From positions 1 to 5,751 of the forward strand of contig CAAGIE010000135.1 of NCBI GenBank assembly GCA_900769835.1: a stretch of DNA of 5,751 bases, read 5' to 3'. A model generated the notes under the pieces. It saw only the letters and a program-made list of their open reading frames with translations, did not search any database and had not been told where the DNA came from. This document shows, piece by piece, positions 1 through 5,722 of the stretch (positions are counted from its first letter, which is position 1; the number at the start of each line of letters is the position of its first letter). Origin of the DNA: an uncultured Oscillospiraceae bacterium. Lineage in GTDB: Bacteria; Bacillota; Clostridia; Oscillospirales; Oscillospiraceae. The position numbers and the translations under genes were made by a program.

Positions 1-2
1 AA

Positions 3-158
3 GGCGGCAGTGCATCCGGTTTTTTGAGAAATCTTCTCCCCAAAAGTTTTGACACGGGGGATCTGTTTGTGGTGTTGTTGCTTTTGCTGATTGCAGGGGA
101 CAGCCAGGAGGAGAAGAACACTGCGCTTTTGACCCTGGCGCTTTACTTCTTTATGTAG
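3..158 (+). CDS. C-terminal end of an unrecognised small hydrophobic protein (partial)
   Basis: An open frame enters from the left edge and ends at TAG 156-158, giving 51 residues with no start in the window. I do not recognise the family. The visible part has a Gly/Ser start, a basic stretch (FLRNLLPKSF), the acidic turn DTGD, a hydrophobic run FVVLLLLLIA, a charged break GDSQEEKN, and a second hydrophobic run ALLTLALYFFM at the very C-terminus. Two short hydrophobic helices around an acidic hinge suggest a membrane-associated peptide. Leu-rich, Asp-containing tails of this general look occur in small hypothetical proteins of sporulating clostridia, but that is recollection of a pattern, not an identification. 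The gene converges on the permease gene and overlaps its last 16 bp. It could be a chance frame, although the patterned hydrophobicity argues against that. Confidence 0.5.
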   Translation, partial: GGSASGFLRNLLPKSFDTGDLFVVLLLLLIAGDSQEEKNTALLTLALYFFM

Positions 159-1399
159 AGTTTAGGGAAGGTGCGGCGATCGGCAGGGTACATACTGCAG
201 TAGAGCGCGGCGGCAACCAGACCGCAGCCGATAAAGATCAGCCAGATCAGCAGATAATTGCTGGCGGAGATCGTCAGCACAAAACTGATCAGGAACTGAG
301 TGATGGCGTTGAAGACAGCGTGAGTGACGCTGGACAGACCGCCGATACGACCTCGGTGGGAAGCCGGCACTCTGCGGGAGTTGTAGGGGTTCACACCCAG
401 CACCGTGGTCACTTCGCCCAGAGTAAAGACAAACATACCCGTAAACATCACCCATGCGGCCAGATCCAGGGAGAATAGGGCAATGCCCGCCACGAACAGT
501 AAAAGTCCGGCGGTGGCTTTGGGGATCTCGGTAAATTTCCGAAGCAGAACGGTAAGGATGGGGGTAAATACGATCACCACAAAACCGTTCAGGGAGTTCA
601 GGTAGCCATACAGGGTAGCGCCGTCAGCGCCCATAGACTCTTTGAGTTGTAGCGGCAAAAGAATACCAACCACGTTGGAGGGCATAGATGCCAGACAACC
701 CACCAGCAGCATAGAAAGCAGCACCGGGCGTTCCCGCAGGATCTTTCCCACCGGGATCTTCTCGTCAACGGGCATCTCGTATTCGGTATAGTGAATGTCG
801 GCGGTCTGCAGATCCTCCAAAATGGCATTTTCGGGATGCACAAAGAAGGTGATCAGCACCGTGGATGTCAAGATCGCCAGACCGTTGATCAGGAAAGCCA
901 GCTGCAGATGGTTCTGGAAAAGAATACCCGAAAGGCTGGCGCCCACCACAAAGCCTAAATTAAAGCCCAGATAGGAAAGGGAATAGGCCTTTTCCCGTTG
1001 CGCGGTGGTGGAGAAATCTGCGTTAAGCGCATCGTAGGCGGGGCTTTCCGCAGTCTGGAACAGACCGGCCAGGAACAGAATGATCACCGTGCTGAAATTC
1101 AGAGGTAGGATGGCGGCAAGAACATAGAAACTGACGGTCAGGCAGTCAAAGACCTGAATGATCCGCTTGCGGCTGAACCGGTCTGCTAACTTACCGCCCA
1201 GCAGAGCCACCGGGAAGGATAGCACAGTGGCGATGGCGATCAGCAAGGTAGCCTCGCCATCGGAAAGTTCCAACTTGGTGGTGAGGAAAAAGGTGAGCAT
1301 AGGCCACACGAACGAGCCCATGGCCGTCACCAGTTTGCCAATAAAGAGAATGTATATCTCCCGCTTCAGACCACCGTATTGGGTAATCAGTTTTTTCAT
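143..1399 (-). CDS. Major facilitator superfamily transporter (drug/metabolite efflux-like)
   Basis: A 418-residue inner-membrane permease of the usual MFS length, with about 12 hydrophobic segments in two halves. The half-molecule break is a charged cytoplasmic loop at about residues 188-228. The MFS signature motif A is intact in the loop between TM2 and TM3 (GGKLADRFSRKR, residues 68-79). A degenerate counterpart in the second half is less clear, but the HRGRIGG segment at 349-354 is typical of DHA1-like drug:H+ antiporters. This architecture fits proton-coupled efflux, but no substrate can be read from the sequence. The ATG lies 3 nt after the desulfurase stop. Its Shine-Dalgarno (CGGAG, 1406-1410) is inside the end of the desulfurase gene, so translation is probably coupled and the gene is last in the mnmE operon. 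The stop codon (TAA, 145-143) overlaps a convergent plus-strand frame. Confidence 0.9.
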   Translation of the reverse strand: MKKLITQYGGLKREIYILFIGKLVTAMGSFVWPMLTFFLTTKLELSDGEATLLIAIATVLSFPVALLGGKLADRFSRKRIIQVFDCLTVSFYVLAAILPLNFSTVIILFLAGLFQTAESPAYDALNADFSTTAQREKAYSLSYLGFNLGFVVGASLSGILFQNHLQLAFLINGLAILTSTVLITFFVHPENAILEDLQTADIHYTEYEMPVDEKIPVGKILRERPVLLSMLLVGCLASMPSNVVGILLPLQLKESMGADGATLYGYLNSLNGFVVIVFTPILTVLLRKFTEIPKATAGLLLFVAGIALFSLDLAAWVMFTGMFVFTLGEVTTVLGVNPYNSRRVPASHRGRIGGLSSVTHAVFNAITQFLISFVLTISASNYLLIWLIFIGCGLVAAALYCSMYPADRRTFPKLYIKK

Positions 1400-1402
1400 A
1401 AT

Positions 1403-2539
1403 TTACTCCGATTTGCGATTTTTCCACTCCAAAACGGTGCGGACCGCATCCCATACGGCGGCGGCTTCCGCCACAGTGGTATAGCGACTCAGGGATACGC
1501 GGAAAGAGCCGTCGATCACCTCGGGAGCGATACCCATAGCCGTCAGCACGTGACTGCGGTGACCCTTGGCGCAGGCAGAACCGGCGCTGACACATACGCC
1601 CTCGTCCTGCAGGATGTTGATAATATTCTGGGTAGGCACACCGGGGATGGAAAGGCTGAGGATGTGGGGCGCCTGATGAGCGCCGTTGATCACAACGCCA
1701 TCGAGTTTACTCAGTTCCCGCACCAGTCCCTCCAGCATATCCTTTTCCCGCTTCTGGTCGGTGAGGGCGGTCTTGCTGACGGCCTGGCAGGCGGCGGCAA
1801 AACCCAGGATCGCGGGGGTGGCCTCTGTGCCACTGCGCAGACCGCTTTCCTGACCACCGCCAATCAGCAGAGGAGGAAAACTCTTCAGTTCAGGGCTGAT
1901 GTATAATGCACCGGCACCTTTGGGGCCGTGAACTTTGTGAGAGGAAATGGAGATCAGATCAGCGCCCAGTGTTTTTGCGCTGAAAGGCACCTTCAAAAAG
2001 CCCTGCACCGCATCGGTGTGGAACAGTGCGTTGGGACAAGTCTTGTGGGTGAGTCGCGCCATCTGACTGATGGGCATCACCGCGCCGGTCTCGTTGTTGA
2101 CCATCATCACAGACACCAAAATGGTATCCTTCCGCAAAGCATCCTTCAAAGCATCCAGCGTGACTACGCCCTCTGCGTCGGGCTGCAGATAGGTCACATC
2201 GAAACCCTGAGCCTCCAGTTCTTTCATGCAGTTCAGGACGGCAGGATGCTCAATGGCGGTGGTAATGATGTGCTTACCGCGCTTACCCAGACGCTTTGCC
2301 GTGCCGAAAATGGCCCAGTTGTCCGCCTCCGTACCGCCGGAGGTGAAGAACACCCGACCGGGGTCAGCGCCCAAAGCGCCAGCCACTGCGGCCCGCGCAT
2401 TTCGCAGACTCATTGCGGCTTTGAAGCCGAACCGATACAAGGAACTGGGGTTGCCCCAGTTTTCAGTCATGGCCTCCATCATAGCATCCACGGCCTCGGG
2501 ACAAGGTCTTGTGGTAGCAGAGTTATCCAAATAAATCAT
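1403..2539 (-). CDS. Cysteine desulfurase, NifS/IscS family
   Basis: A PLP enzyme that removes sulfur from L-cysteine, giving alanine and an enzyme persulfide for tRNA thiolation, Fe-S clusters or other thio-cofactors. At 378 residues it is typical for the class V aminotransferase fold. Visible active-site features are MIYLDNSATT at the N-terminus; SGGTEADN (68-74), which binds PLP phosphate; His98 in the IEHPA motif, stacking on PLP; Asn149 in VNNETG; Asp176 and Gln179 in HTDAVQG; the Schiff-base Lys202 in SSHKVHGPKG; and RSGTEA (235-240). The catalytic Cys323 sits in SAGSACAKGHRSHVL, a loop form common in clostridial NifS-like enzymes. The start is supported by GAGGGAG (2546-2552) 6 nt upstream. 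The gene follows mnmE after 47 nt and precedes the permease by 3 nt. No scaffold gene iscU, no thiI and no mnmA is in the window, so the sulfur acceptor is undetermined. A nifS or iscS symbol would be a guess. Confidence 0.95.
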   Translation of the reverse strand: MIYLDNSATTRPCPEAVDAMMEAMTENWGNPSSLYRFGFKAAMSLRNARAAVAGALGADPGRVFFTSGGTEADNWAIFGTAKRLGKRGKHIITTAIEHPAVLNCMKELEAQGFDVTYLQPDAEGVVTLDALKDALRKDTILVSVMMVNNETGAVMPISQMARLTHKTCPNALFHTDAVQGFLKVPFSAKTLGADLISISSHKVHGPKGAGALYISPELKSFPPLLIGGGQESGLRSGTEATPAILGFAAACQAVSKTALTDQKREKDMLEGLVRELSKLDGVVINGAHQAPHILSLSIPGVPTQNIINILQDEGVCVSAGSACAKGHRSHVLTAMGIAPEVIDGSFRVSLSRYTTVAEAAAVWDAVRTVLEWKNRKSE

Positions 2540-2552
2540 AATGTACTCCCTC

Positions 2553-2575
2553 GGTTGCGCATCGCGGCGGCAACC
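2553..2575 (-). other. Intercistronic hairpin between mnmE and the desulfurase gene
   Basis: On the minus-strand transcript GGTTGC pairs with GCAACC, with two more inner pairs after a one-base bulge, giving about 8 bp around the loop CGCGAT. There is no U-run after it, so it is not an intrinsic terminator. The desulfurase ribosome binding site GAGGGAG starts immediately after the stem. It may influence processing or ribosome loading; that role is inferred. Confidence 0.45.
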
Positions 2576-2586
2576 TCTCTCTAAAT

Positions 2587-3948
2587 TTATTTACCTACGC
2601 AGAAGCGTTCGAAAATGCGATTGGTGATATCCTCCCGAACGGTGGCGCCGGTGACTTCACCGATGGCCTCCATAGCGGCCTCGATATCCGTCAGCACCGC
2701 ATCCGGTGTCTGACCTTGCCGCAGACCCAGCAAAGCGGCCATAGTCGCCTCGTAGGCGGTGTGGATGGCGTAATACTGCCGGGGATTGGTGAGGATCGAG
2801 CCGTCGCAAGGCAGATCTCCTGCAAACATCAGATCCACAGTGTCAGCCAAAAGGTCAAGTCCCTGACCGCTCTTGGCGCAAATAGGAATCACCACGCTAA
2901 AGGGCAGAACCGACGGAACGACCTTACTGCCCAGATCGGATTTGTTGATCAGGGCGATGGAACGGGTAGCATCCATACAAAGCTCGATCACCGCCCGATC
3001 CTCCTCGGTCAGGGGTTGAGAGCCGTCGCAAACAAACAGTACAAGGTCTGCATTCTCTGCGGCCTGGCAGGAGCGCTCCACGCCAATGGCCTCGATGCGA
3101 TCGTCCGTGTCGTGAATACCTGCGGTGTCGATGAGCCGCAGGCGAGTGTTGCCCAGCATCACGGTTTCTTCCACCGTGTCGCGGGTAGTACCTGCGATCT
3201 CGGTTACAATGACCCGCTCATAGCCCGCCAGAGCGTTGAGCAGACTGGACTTGCCCACATTGGGCTTGCCCAGGATCGCCACTGCCGCGCCTTGCTTTAA
3301 AATGCGACCCTGACCGTAACTCTTTGCCATTTGCGCCAATACTTTGGAGTCAGCGGATAAGCGGTCGTAATAATCTCCCAGTCGGAAATCTGCAATGTCT
3401 TCGTCCGGGTAGTCCAGCACCGCGTGGAAATGACTGCACAGATCGGTGAGGTGGTCGTAAATAGGCGCCAGTTTTTTCTGCAAGGTACCGGCCACCTGAC
3501 CGGCGGCATTGGCGGCGGCATCCGCGGTTTCTGCCTCGATCAGGTCGATGACCGCCTCTGCCTGGGTCAGATCCAGACGGCCGTTGAGGAATGCCCGCTT
3601 GGTGAATTCGCCCCGCTTTGCGGGCATAGCGCCGGCGGCAAACAGAGCCTCCAGACCTGCGGCCAATACTGCGGGGGAGCCGTGACAGTGGAATTCCACC
3701 GTATCCTCGCCGGTGTATGTGTGGGGTCCGCGGGTGTAGACCGCCATGCAGCGGTCGATGGGGCGGCGCTGATCATCGTAAAGCGTGCCGAGTATTAACT
3801 TTCTGTTGGTGGCTTCCCATAAGGGAGCGCCGTTGTCAGGGGTGAAGACTTTGCCGCCGATTTTAGCGCAGTCGGCGCCGGTCATTCGTACAATGCCGAT
3901 GGCACTGACTTCCTTGCCGGTGGAGATGGCGGCGATCACAGAAGACAT
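2587..3948 (-). CDS. mnmE: tRNA uridine-5-carboxymethylaminomethyl(34) synthesis GTPase MnmE
   Basis: A cytoplasmic GTPase that, with MnmG, installs the cmnm5 group on the wobble uridine of tRNAs reading NNA/NNG codons, using a methylene-tetrahydrofolate-derived carbon. From the chosen start the protein has 453 residues, matching the family's usual length. The N-terminal folate-binding domain (1-115) leads into RGEFTKRAFLNGRLDLTQAE (112-131). The G domain carries the P-loop GKPNVGKSS (227-235), GTTRD (253-257), DTAG (274-277), NKSD (335-338) and a CAKSG G5-like loop (357-361). The protein ends in FCVGK, with the conserved Cys450 of the C-terminal C-x-G-K motif. The ATG at 3948 is preferred over an upstream in-frame ATG at 4023: it has a GGAGGAG site 5 nt away, the residues from MSSVIAAIST match the family start, and the likely promoter lies inside the 25-codon extension. 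mnmG is not adjacent; a cysteine desulfurase follows instead. Confidence 0.97.
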   Translation of the reverse strand: MSSVIAAISTGKEVSAIGIVRMTGADCAKIGGKVFTPDNGAPLWEATNRKLILGTLYDDQRRPIDRCMAVYTRGPHTYTGEDTVEFHCHGSPAVLAAGLEALFAAGAMPAKRGEFTKRAFLNGRLDLTQAEAVIDLIEAETADAAANAAGQVAGTLQKKLAPIYDHLTDLCSHFHAVLDYPDEDIADFRLGDYYDRLSADSKVLAQMAKSYGQGRILKQGAAVAILGKPNVGKSSLLNALAGYERVIVTEIAGTTRDTVEETVMLGNTRLRLIDTAGIHDTDDRIEAIGVERSCQAAENADLVLFVCDGSQPLTEEDRAVIELCMDATRSIALINKSDLGSKVVPSVLPFSVVIPICAKSGQGLDLLADTVDLMFAGDLPCDGSILTNPRQYYAIHTAYEATMAALLGLRQGQTPDAVLTDIEAAMEAIGEVTGATVREDITNRIFERFCVGK

Positions 3949-3953
3949 AGGCT

Positions 3954-3960
3954 CTCCTCC
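3954..3960 (-). promoter_or_regulatory. Ribosome binding site that fixes the mnmE start
   Basis: GGAGGAG on the minus strand lies 5 nt before the ATG at 3948. The in-frame ATG at 4023 lies upstream of the predicted promoter. This site therefore decides in favour of the 453-residue product. Confidence 0.8.
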
Positions 3961-3981
3961 GTTCGTTATATTATATAATGT

Positions 3982-4010
3982 ATCATAACACCTCCGGAAT
4001 AAAAATGCAA
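3982..4010 (-). promoter_or_regulatory. Candidate sigma-A promoter of the mnmE operon
   Basis: Read on the minus strand, a -35 box TTGCAT (4010-4005) is followed after exactly 17 nt by TATGAT (3987-3982), which is preceded by TG to form an extended -10 (TGTTATGAT). The -10 matches consensus at 5 of 6 positions; the -35 keeps only the TTG. Transcription would start near 3975, giving a leader of about 27 nt before the mnmE ATG. A perfect TATAAT lies a few bases further downstream on the same strand but has no matching -35 at a normal distance. No second promoter was seen in front of the desulfurase or permease genes, so the three genes are probably co-transcribed from here. Confidence 0.6.
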
Positions 4011-4025
4011 CACTGGGACACAATA
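3997..4025 (+). promoter_or_regulatory. Possible forespore (sigma-F/sigma-G type) promoter for the gerA-family gene
   Basis: On the plus strand GAATA (3997-4001) fits the sigma-G -35 pattern GHATR and is one base off the sigma-F pattern GYATA. After 14 nt comes GGGACACAATA (4015-4025), whose last ten bases match the sigma-F -10 pattern GGNNANAHTR throughout. Forespore expression is known for gerA-family genes in Bacillus. Against this, the predicted start falls near 4031, leaving a leader of only about 10 nt that would cut into the ribosome binding site. The motif is short and degenerate, so it may be chance. Confidence 0.3.
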
Positions 4026-4027
4026 CA

Positions 4028-4037
4028 GGGGAGGTGA
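4028..4037 (+). promoter_or_regulatory. Ribosome binding site of the gerA-family gene
   Basis: GGGGAGGTGA closely matches the anti-Shine-Dalgarno complement. Its GGAGG core ends 7 nt before the GTG start at 4042. An ATG at 4037 is out of frame and runs into TGA after two codons (ATG GTG TGA), so GTG is the only credible start here. Confidence 0.85.
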
Positions 4038-4041
4038 TGGT

Positions 4042-5451
4042 GTGAAACGACCCCTGACCAACGAAAATATTCGGCGGATATTTGGCGATACCGCCGATTT
4101 TGTGTACCGTCCTTTAAAATGCGGCCCTTATACATTATATAGTTATGCAATCGACGGCCTGACCTCCGGCGCAGATATCTCGGAATATGTGATCGGTTCT
4201 GTGGCGCGATTTCTCCGGGGCAACTCCATGGAAGAACTCTATCAGTCGGCGTTGTCCGGCGGGGTGGTCAATAGCGTGGCAAAGCCCTGTGAGGATGCCG
4301 ATCACGCGGCGCTGATGCTGGTAAACGGCTTTTGTGTCATTCTTTTTCCGGAAGTGGGAGCCATCGCCTTTGAAGCCAAAACGGGGGAGAAGCGAAGCCT
4401 GTCCCCGCCGGCCATTGAAAACACCGTCAAAGGCCCAAAGGATGCCTTTGTGGAAACAGTGCGTACCAATACCAGTCTGATCCGCCGCCACCTGCGCAGT
4501 CCGGACCTGCGGTTTAAGGAAATGCAGGTGGGGCGCAGATCCCTCACCAATGTGTCGGTGGTGTACCTGGAGGGACTGACCAACCCGACCCTGGTGGAGA
4601 AAATGGAAACCCGACTCAAAAGCATCGACATCGACGGTCTGCTCACATCTTCTGCGGTGGAGGAGTATGTCACCGGCTCCAGAATGACGGCATTCCCGCT
4701 GGTGCAATATACGGAACGTACCGACCGCTTCTGCCAGGGCATCCTGGAGGGACGGGTGGGACTGTTGGTGGACGGTCTGCCGTTGGCCTATCTTGCGCCC
4801 ACCGACCTGATGCATTTGATGGAAAGTCCCGAGGACAGGAACCGGGACTTTTTTGCGGCATCCGCCCTGCGGATCCTGCGGTATGTGGCGCTGGTGGTGG
4901 ATCTTCTGCTACCCGCGTTCTATATTGCCTTTGTGATCCACCATCCGGGCTGGATCCCGCCGGGTCTTTTGCAGGTGGTGGAACGGAGCAAAGCCGCCGC
5001 GCCCTTTTCCACCGTGGCAGAGGTGCTGGGACTGCTCATTGCGTTTGAACTTCTGCAGGAGTCGGGCATCCATTTGCCCCAGGCCATCGGACAGTCAGTG
5101 TCCGTCATCGGCGGCATCGTGGTGGGCAGCGCCGCAGTGGAAGCGGGGTTGGTGTCATCTATCGCCCTGATCGTTGTGAGTTTTACCGGGGTGTGCGGCT
5201 TCGTCCTGCCCAATCGGGATCTGGCGGAGGCGCTGAGGGTGTGGCGATTCTTTGTGGCGGTGCTGGCATCAGCGCGGGGCCTCTGGGGACTGGGAGCAGG
5301 TCTGGCGCTTTTGTTACTCCACCTGAGCCGCCTGAAATGCCTGGGCGTACCCTATCTCTGCCGCTCCGGGAAAATACTGCGCCTGCCTCTGAAAATGGAA
5401 AAGTACCGCAACCCCTATCTGCACCCGAAAGATATGAAAAATCAGCGGTGA
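4042..5451 (+). CDS. GerA-family spore germination protein (A subunit type)
   Basis: The 469-residue protein matches the GerA/GerKA/SpoVAF family, integral proteins of the spore inner membrane that act as nutrient-gated channels or as ion-channel amplifiers of germination. The soluble N-terminal domain opens with the family pattern IFGDTADFVYRPL (13-25) and IDGL (37-40). It continues with the conserved KGPKDAFVETVRTNTSLIRR core (130-149) and DIDGLL (196-201). The membrane domain follows LVDGLP (242-247): hydrophobic helices at about 278-300 and 322-338, a long stretch at 350-390 and another at 402-429, with ESGIHLP (340-346) replacing the more usual EAGIRLP and GVPYL (435-439) near the end. 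The N-terminus is short compared with GerAA-type receptors. The GTG start is set by a GGGGAGGTGA site (4028-4037). No gerB or gerC follows, so whether it is a receptor subunit or a SpoVAF-like protein is open. Confidence 0.93.
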   Translation: MKRPLTNENIRRIFGDTADFVYRPLKCGPYTLYSYAIDGLTSGADISEYVIGSVARFLRGNSMEELYQSALSGGVVNSVAKPCEDADHAALMLVNGFCVILFPEVGAIAFEAKTGEKRSLSPPAIENTVKGPKDAFVETVRTNTSLIRRHLRSPDLRFKEMQVGRRSLTNVSVVYLEGLTNPTLVEKMETRLKSIDIDGLLTSSAVEEYVTGSRMTAFPLVQYTERTDRFCQGILEGRVGLLVDGLPLAYLAPTDLMHLMESPEDRNRDFFAASALRILRYVALVVDLLLPAFYIAFVIHHPGWIPPGLLQVVERSKAAAPFSTVAEVLGLLIAFELLQESGIHLPQAIGQSVSVIGGIVVGSAAVEAGLVSSIALIVVSFTGVCGFVLPNRDLAEALRVWRFFVAVLASARGLWGLGAGLALLLLHLSRLKCLGVPYLCRSGKILRLPLKMEKYRNPYLHPKDMKNQR

Positions 5452-5538
5452 TTTTCCACAAGAAAGAGCAGGGAAACAGGGCCTGAAATCACAAATATTA
5501 CGAACTGAAAAAATAGCGGAAAAATGCGAGAAAAACGC

Positions 5539-5567
5539 TTGACAACCGCACATCTCTTTGATATCAT
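5539..5567 (+). promoter_or_regulatory. Strong sigma-A promoter P1 of a probable rRNA operon
   Basis: A perfect TTGACA (5539-5544) is followed by a 17-nt spacer and TATCAT (5562-5567), a 5 of 6 match, preceded by TG at 5559-5560 to give an extended -10. The predicted start is a G near 5574. Three A-tracts just upstream (5508-5513, 5520-5524, 5531-5535) form a plausible UP element. This is one of the strongest promoter matches in the window. It points rightwards, away from the germination gene, towards something beyond the window edge. Confidence 0.85.
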
Positions 5568-5641
5568 AACCGAGCGCTTCCAATCGGGGGTGCAAGGCAA
5601 ACTACACACAAAAGAATTTTGTAAAGAATGGAAAAAAGTTC

Positions 5642-5670
5642 TTGACAAAGTTCTTGGTGTGTGGTACTCT
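5642..5670 (+). promoter_or_regulatory. Second tandem promoter P2 of a probable rRNA operon
   Basis: A perfect TTGACA (5642-5647) is followed by 17 nt and TACTCT (5665-5670). This -10 keeps the key T1, A2 and T6 and has TG at 5662-5663 (TGGTACTCT). The predicted start is a G at 5677. The upstream region 5610-5637 is A/T-rich. P1 and P2 are 103 bp apart, in line with the tandem P1-P2 pairs of Bacillus rrn operons. The -10 is the weak part of this call. Confidence 0.75.
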
Positions 5671-5676
5671 TATAAA

Positions 5677-5697
5677 GCTCTCCGCAAAAACGGGAGC
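5677..5697 (+). other. Leader hairpin at the predicted P2 start site
   Basis: GCTC-T-CCG (5677-5684) pairs with CGGGAGC (5691-5697): seven pairs with one bulged T and the loop CAAAAA. No T-run follows, so this is not a terminator. It begins at the base predicted as the P2 start, so it would form the 5' end of the P2 transcript. Confidence 0.5.
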
Positions 5698-5701
5698 GTG
5701 C

Positions 5702-5722
5702 TGTACCTTGTAAATTGAATAA
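5702..5722 (+). promoter_or_regulatory. boxA-like antitermination element
   Basis: TGTACCTTGTAAATTGAA followed by TAA resembles the Firmicute rrn leader and spacer boxA region, typically TGTTCTTTGAAAACT followed by an A-rich stretch. BoxA RNA recruits NusB/NusE for antitermination of rRNA transcription. The resemblance is by eye, with several mismatches. Its place just downstream of tandem strong promoters and a hairpin supports the reading. Confidence 0.5.

Noticed and set aside
26..38. Inverted repeat GAGAA-ATC-TTCTC near the left edge, considered as a terminator for the permease operon
   Set aside because: The stem is only 5 bp with no T-run on the minus strand, and it lies within the plus-strand frame.
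1379..1906. Plus-strand frame of 175 codons antisense to the desulfurase gene, and a 218-codon frame at 1928-2584
   Set aside because: Both lie opposite a fully conserved cysteine desulfurase with all active-site residues. Their translations show no domain pattern, and they have no good ribosome binding site. Long antisense frames are expected in GC-rich coding DNA.
2716..3300. Plus-strand frame of 194 codons inside mnmE
   Set aside because: It is a shadow of the conserved MnmE G-domain region, with no recognisable motifs.
3971..3979. TATAAT inside the AT-rich run upstream of mnmE as an alternative -10 box
   Set aside because: The hexamer is perfect, but the sequence 17 nt upstream (around CCGGAG) is unlike any -35. 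The neighbouring TGTTATGAT with TTGCAT at 17 nt is the better overall promoter.
4037..4045. Mini-frame ATG-GTG-TGA overlapping the germination gene start, considered as a coupling or attenuation device
   Set aside because: The ATG sits directly on the ribosome binding site with almost no spacing, so it is unlikely to be used. The overlap follows from the common GGTGATG sequence.
4135..4815. Minus-strand frame of 226 codons inside the gerA-family gene
   Set aside because: It is His- and Gln-rich from reversed codon usage, with no family resemblance, and sits opposite a well-supported gene.
5452..5460. TTTTCCACA, one mismatch from the DnaA box TTATCCACA, considered as a sign of oriC because mnmE often lies near the origin
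   Set aside because: It is a single site with no cluster, no AT-rich unwinding region, and no dnaA, rnpA or rpmH nearby. A nine-base near-match is expected by chance.
5524..5718. 64-codon plus-strand frame after the germination gene
   Set aside because: It runs through both TTGACA promoters and the leader hairpin, lacks a ribosome binding site and shows no protein-like composition.
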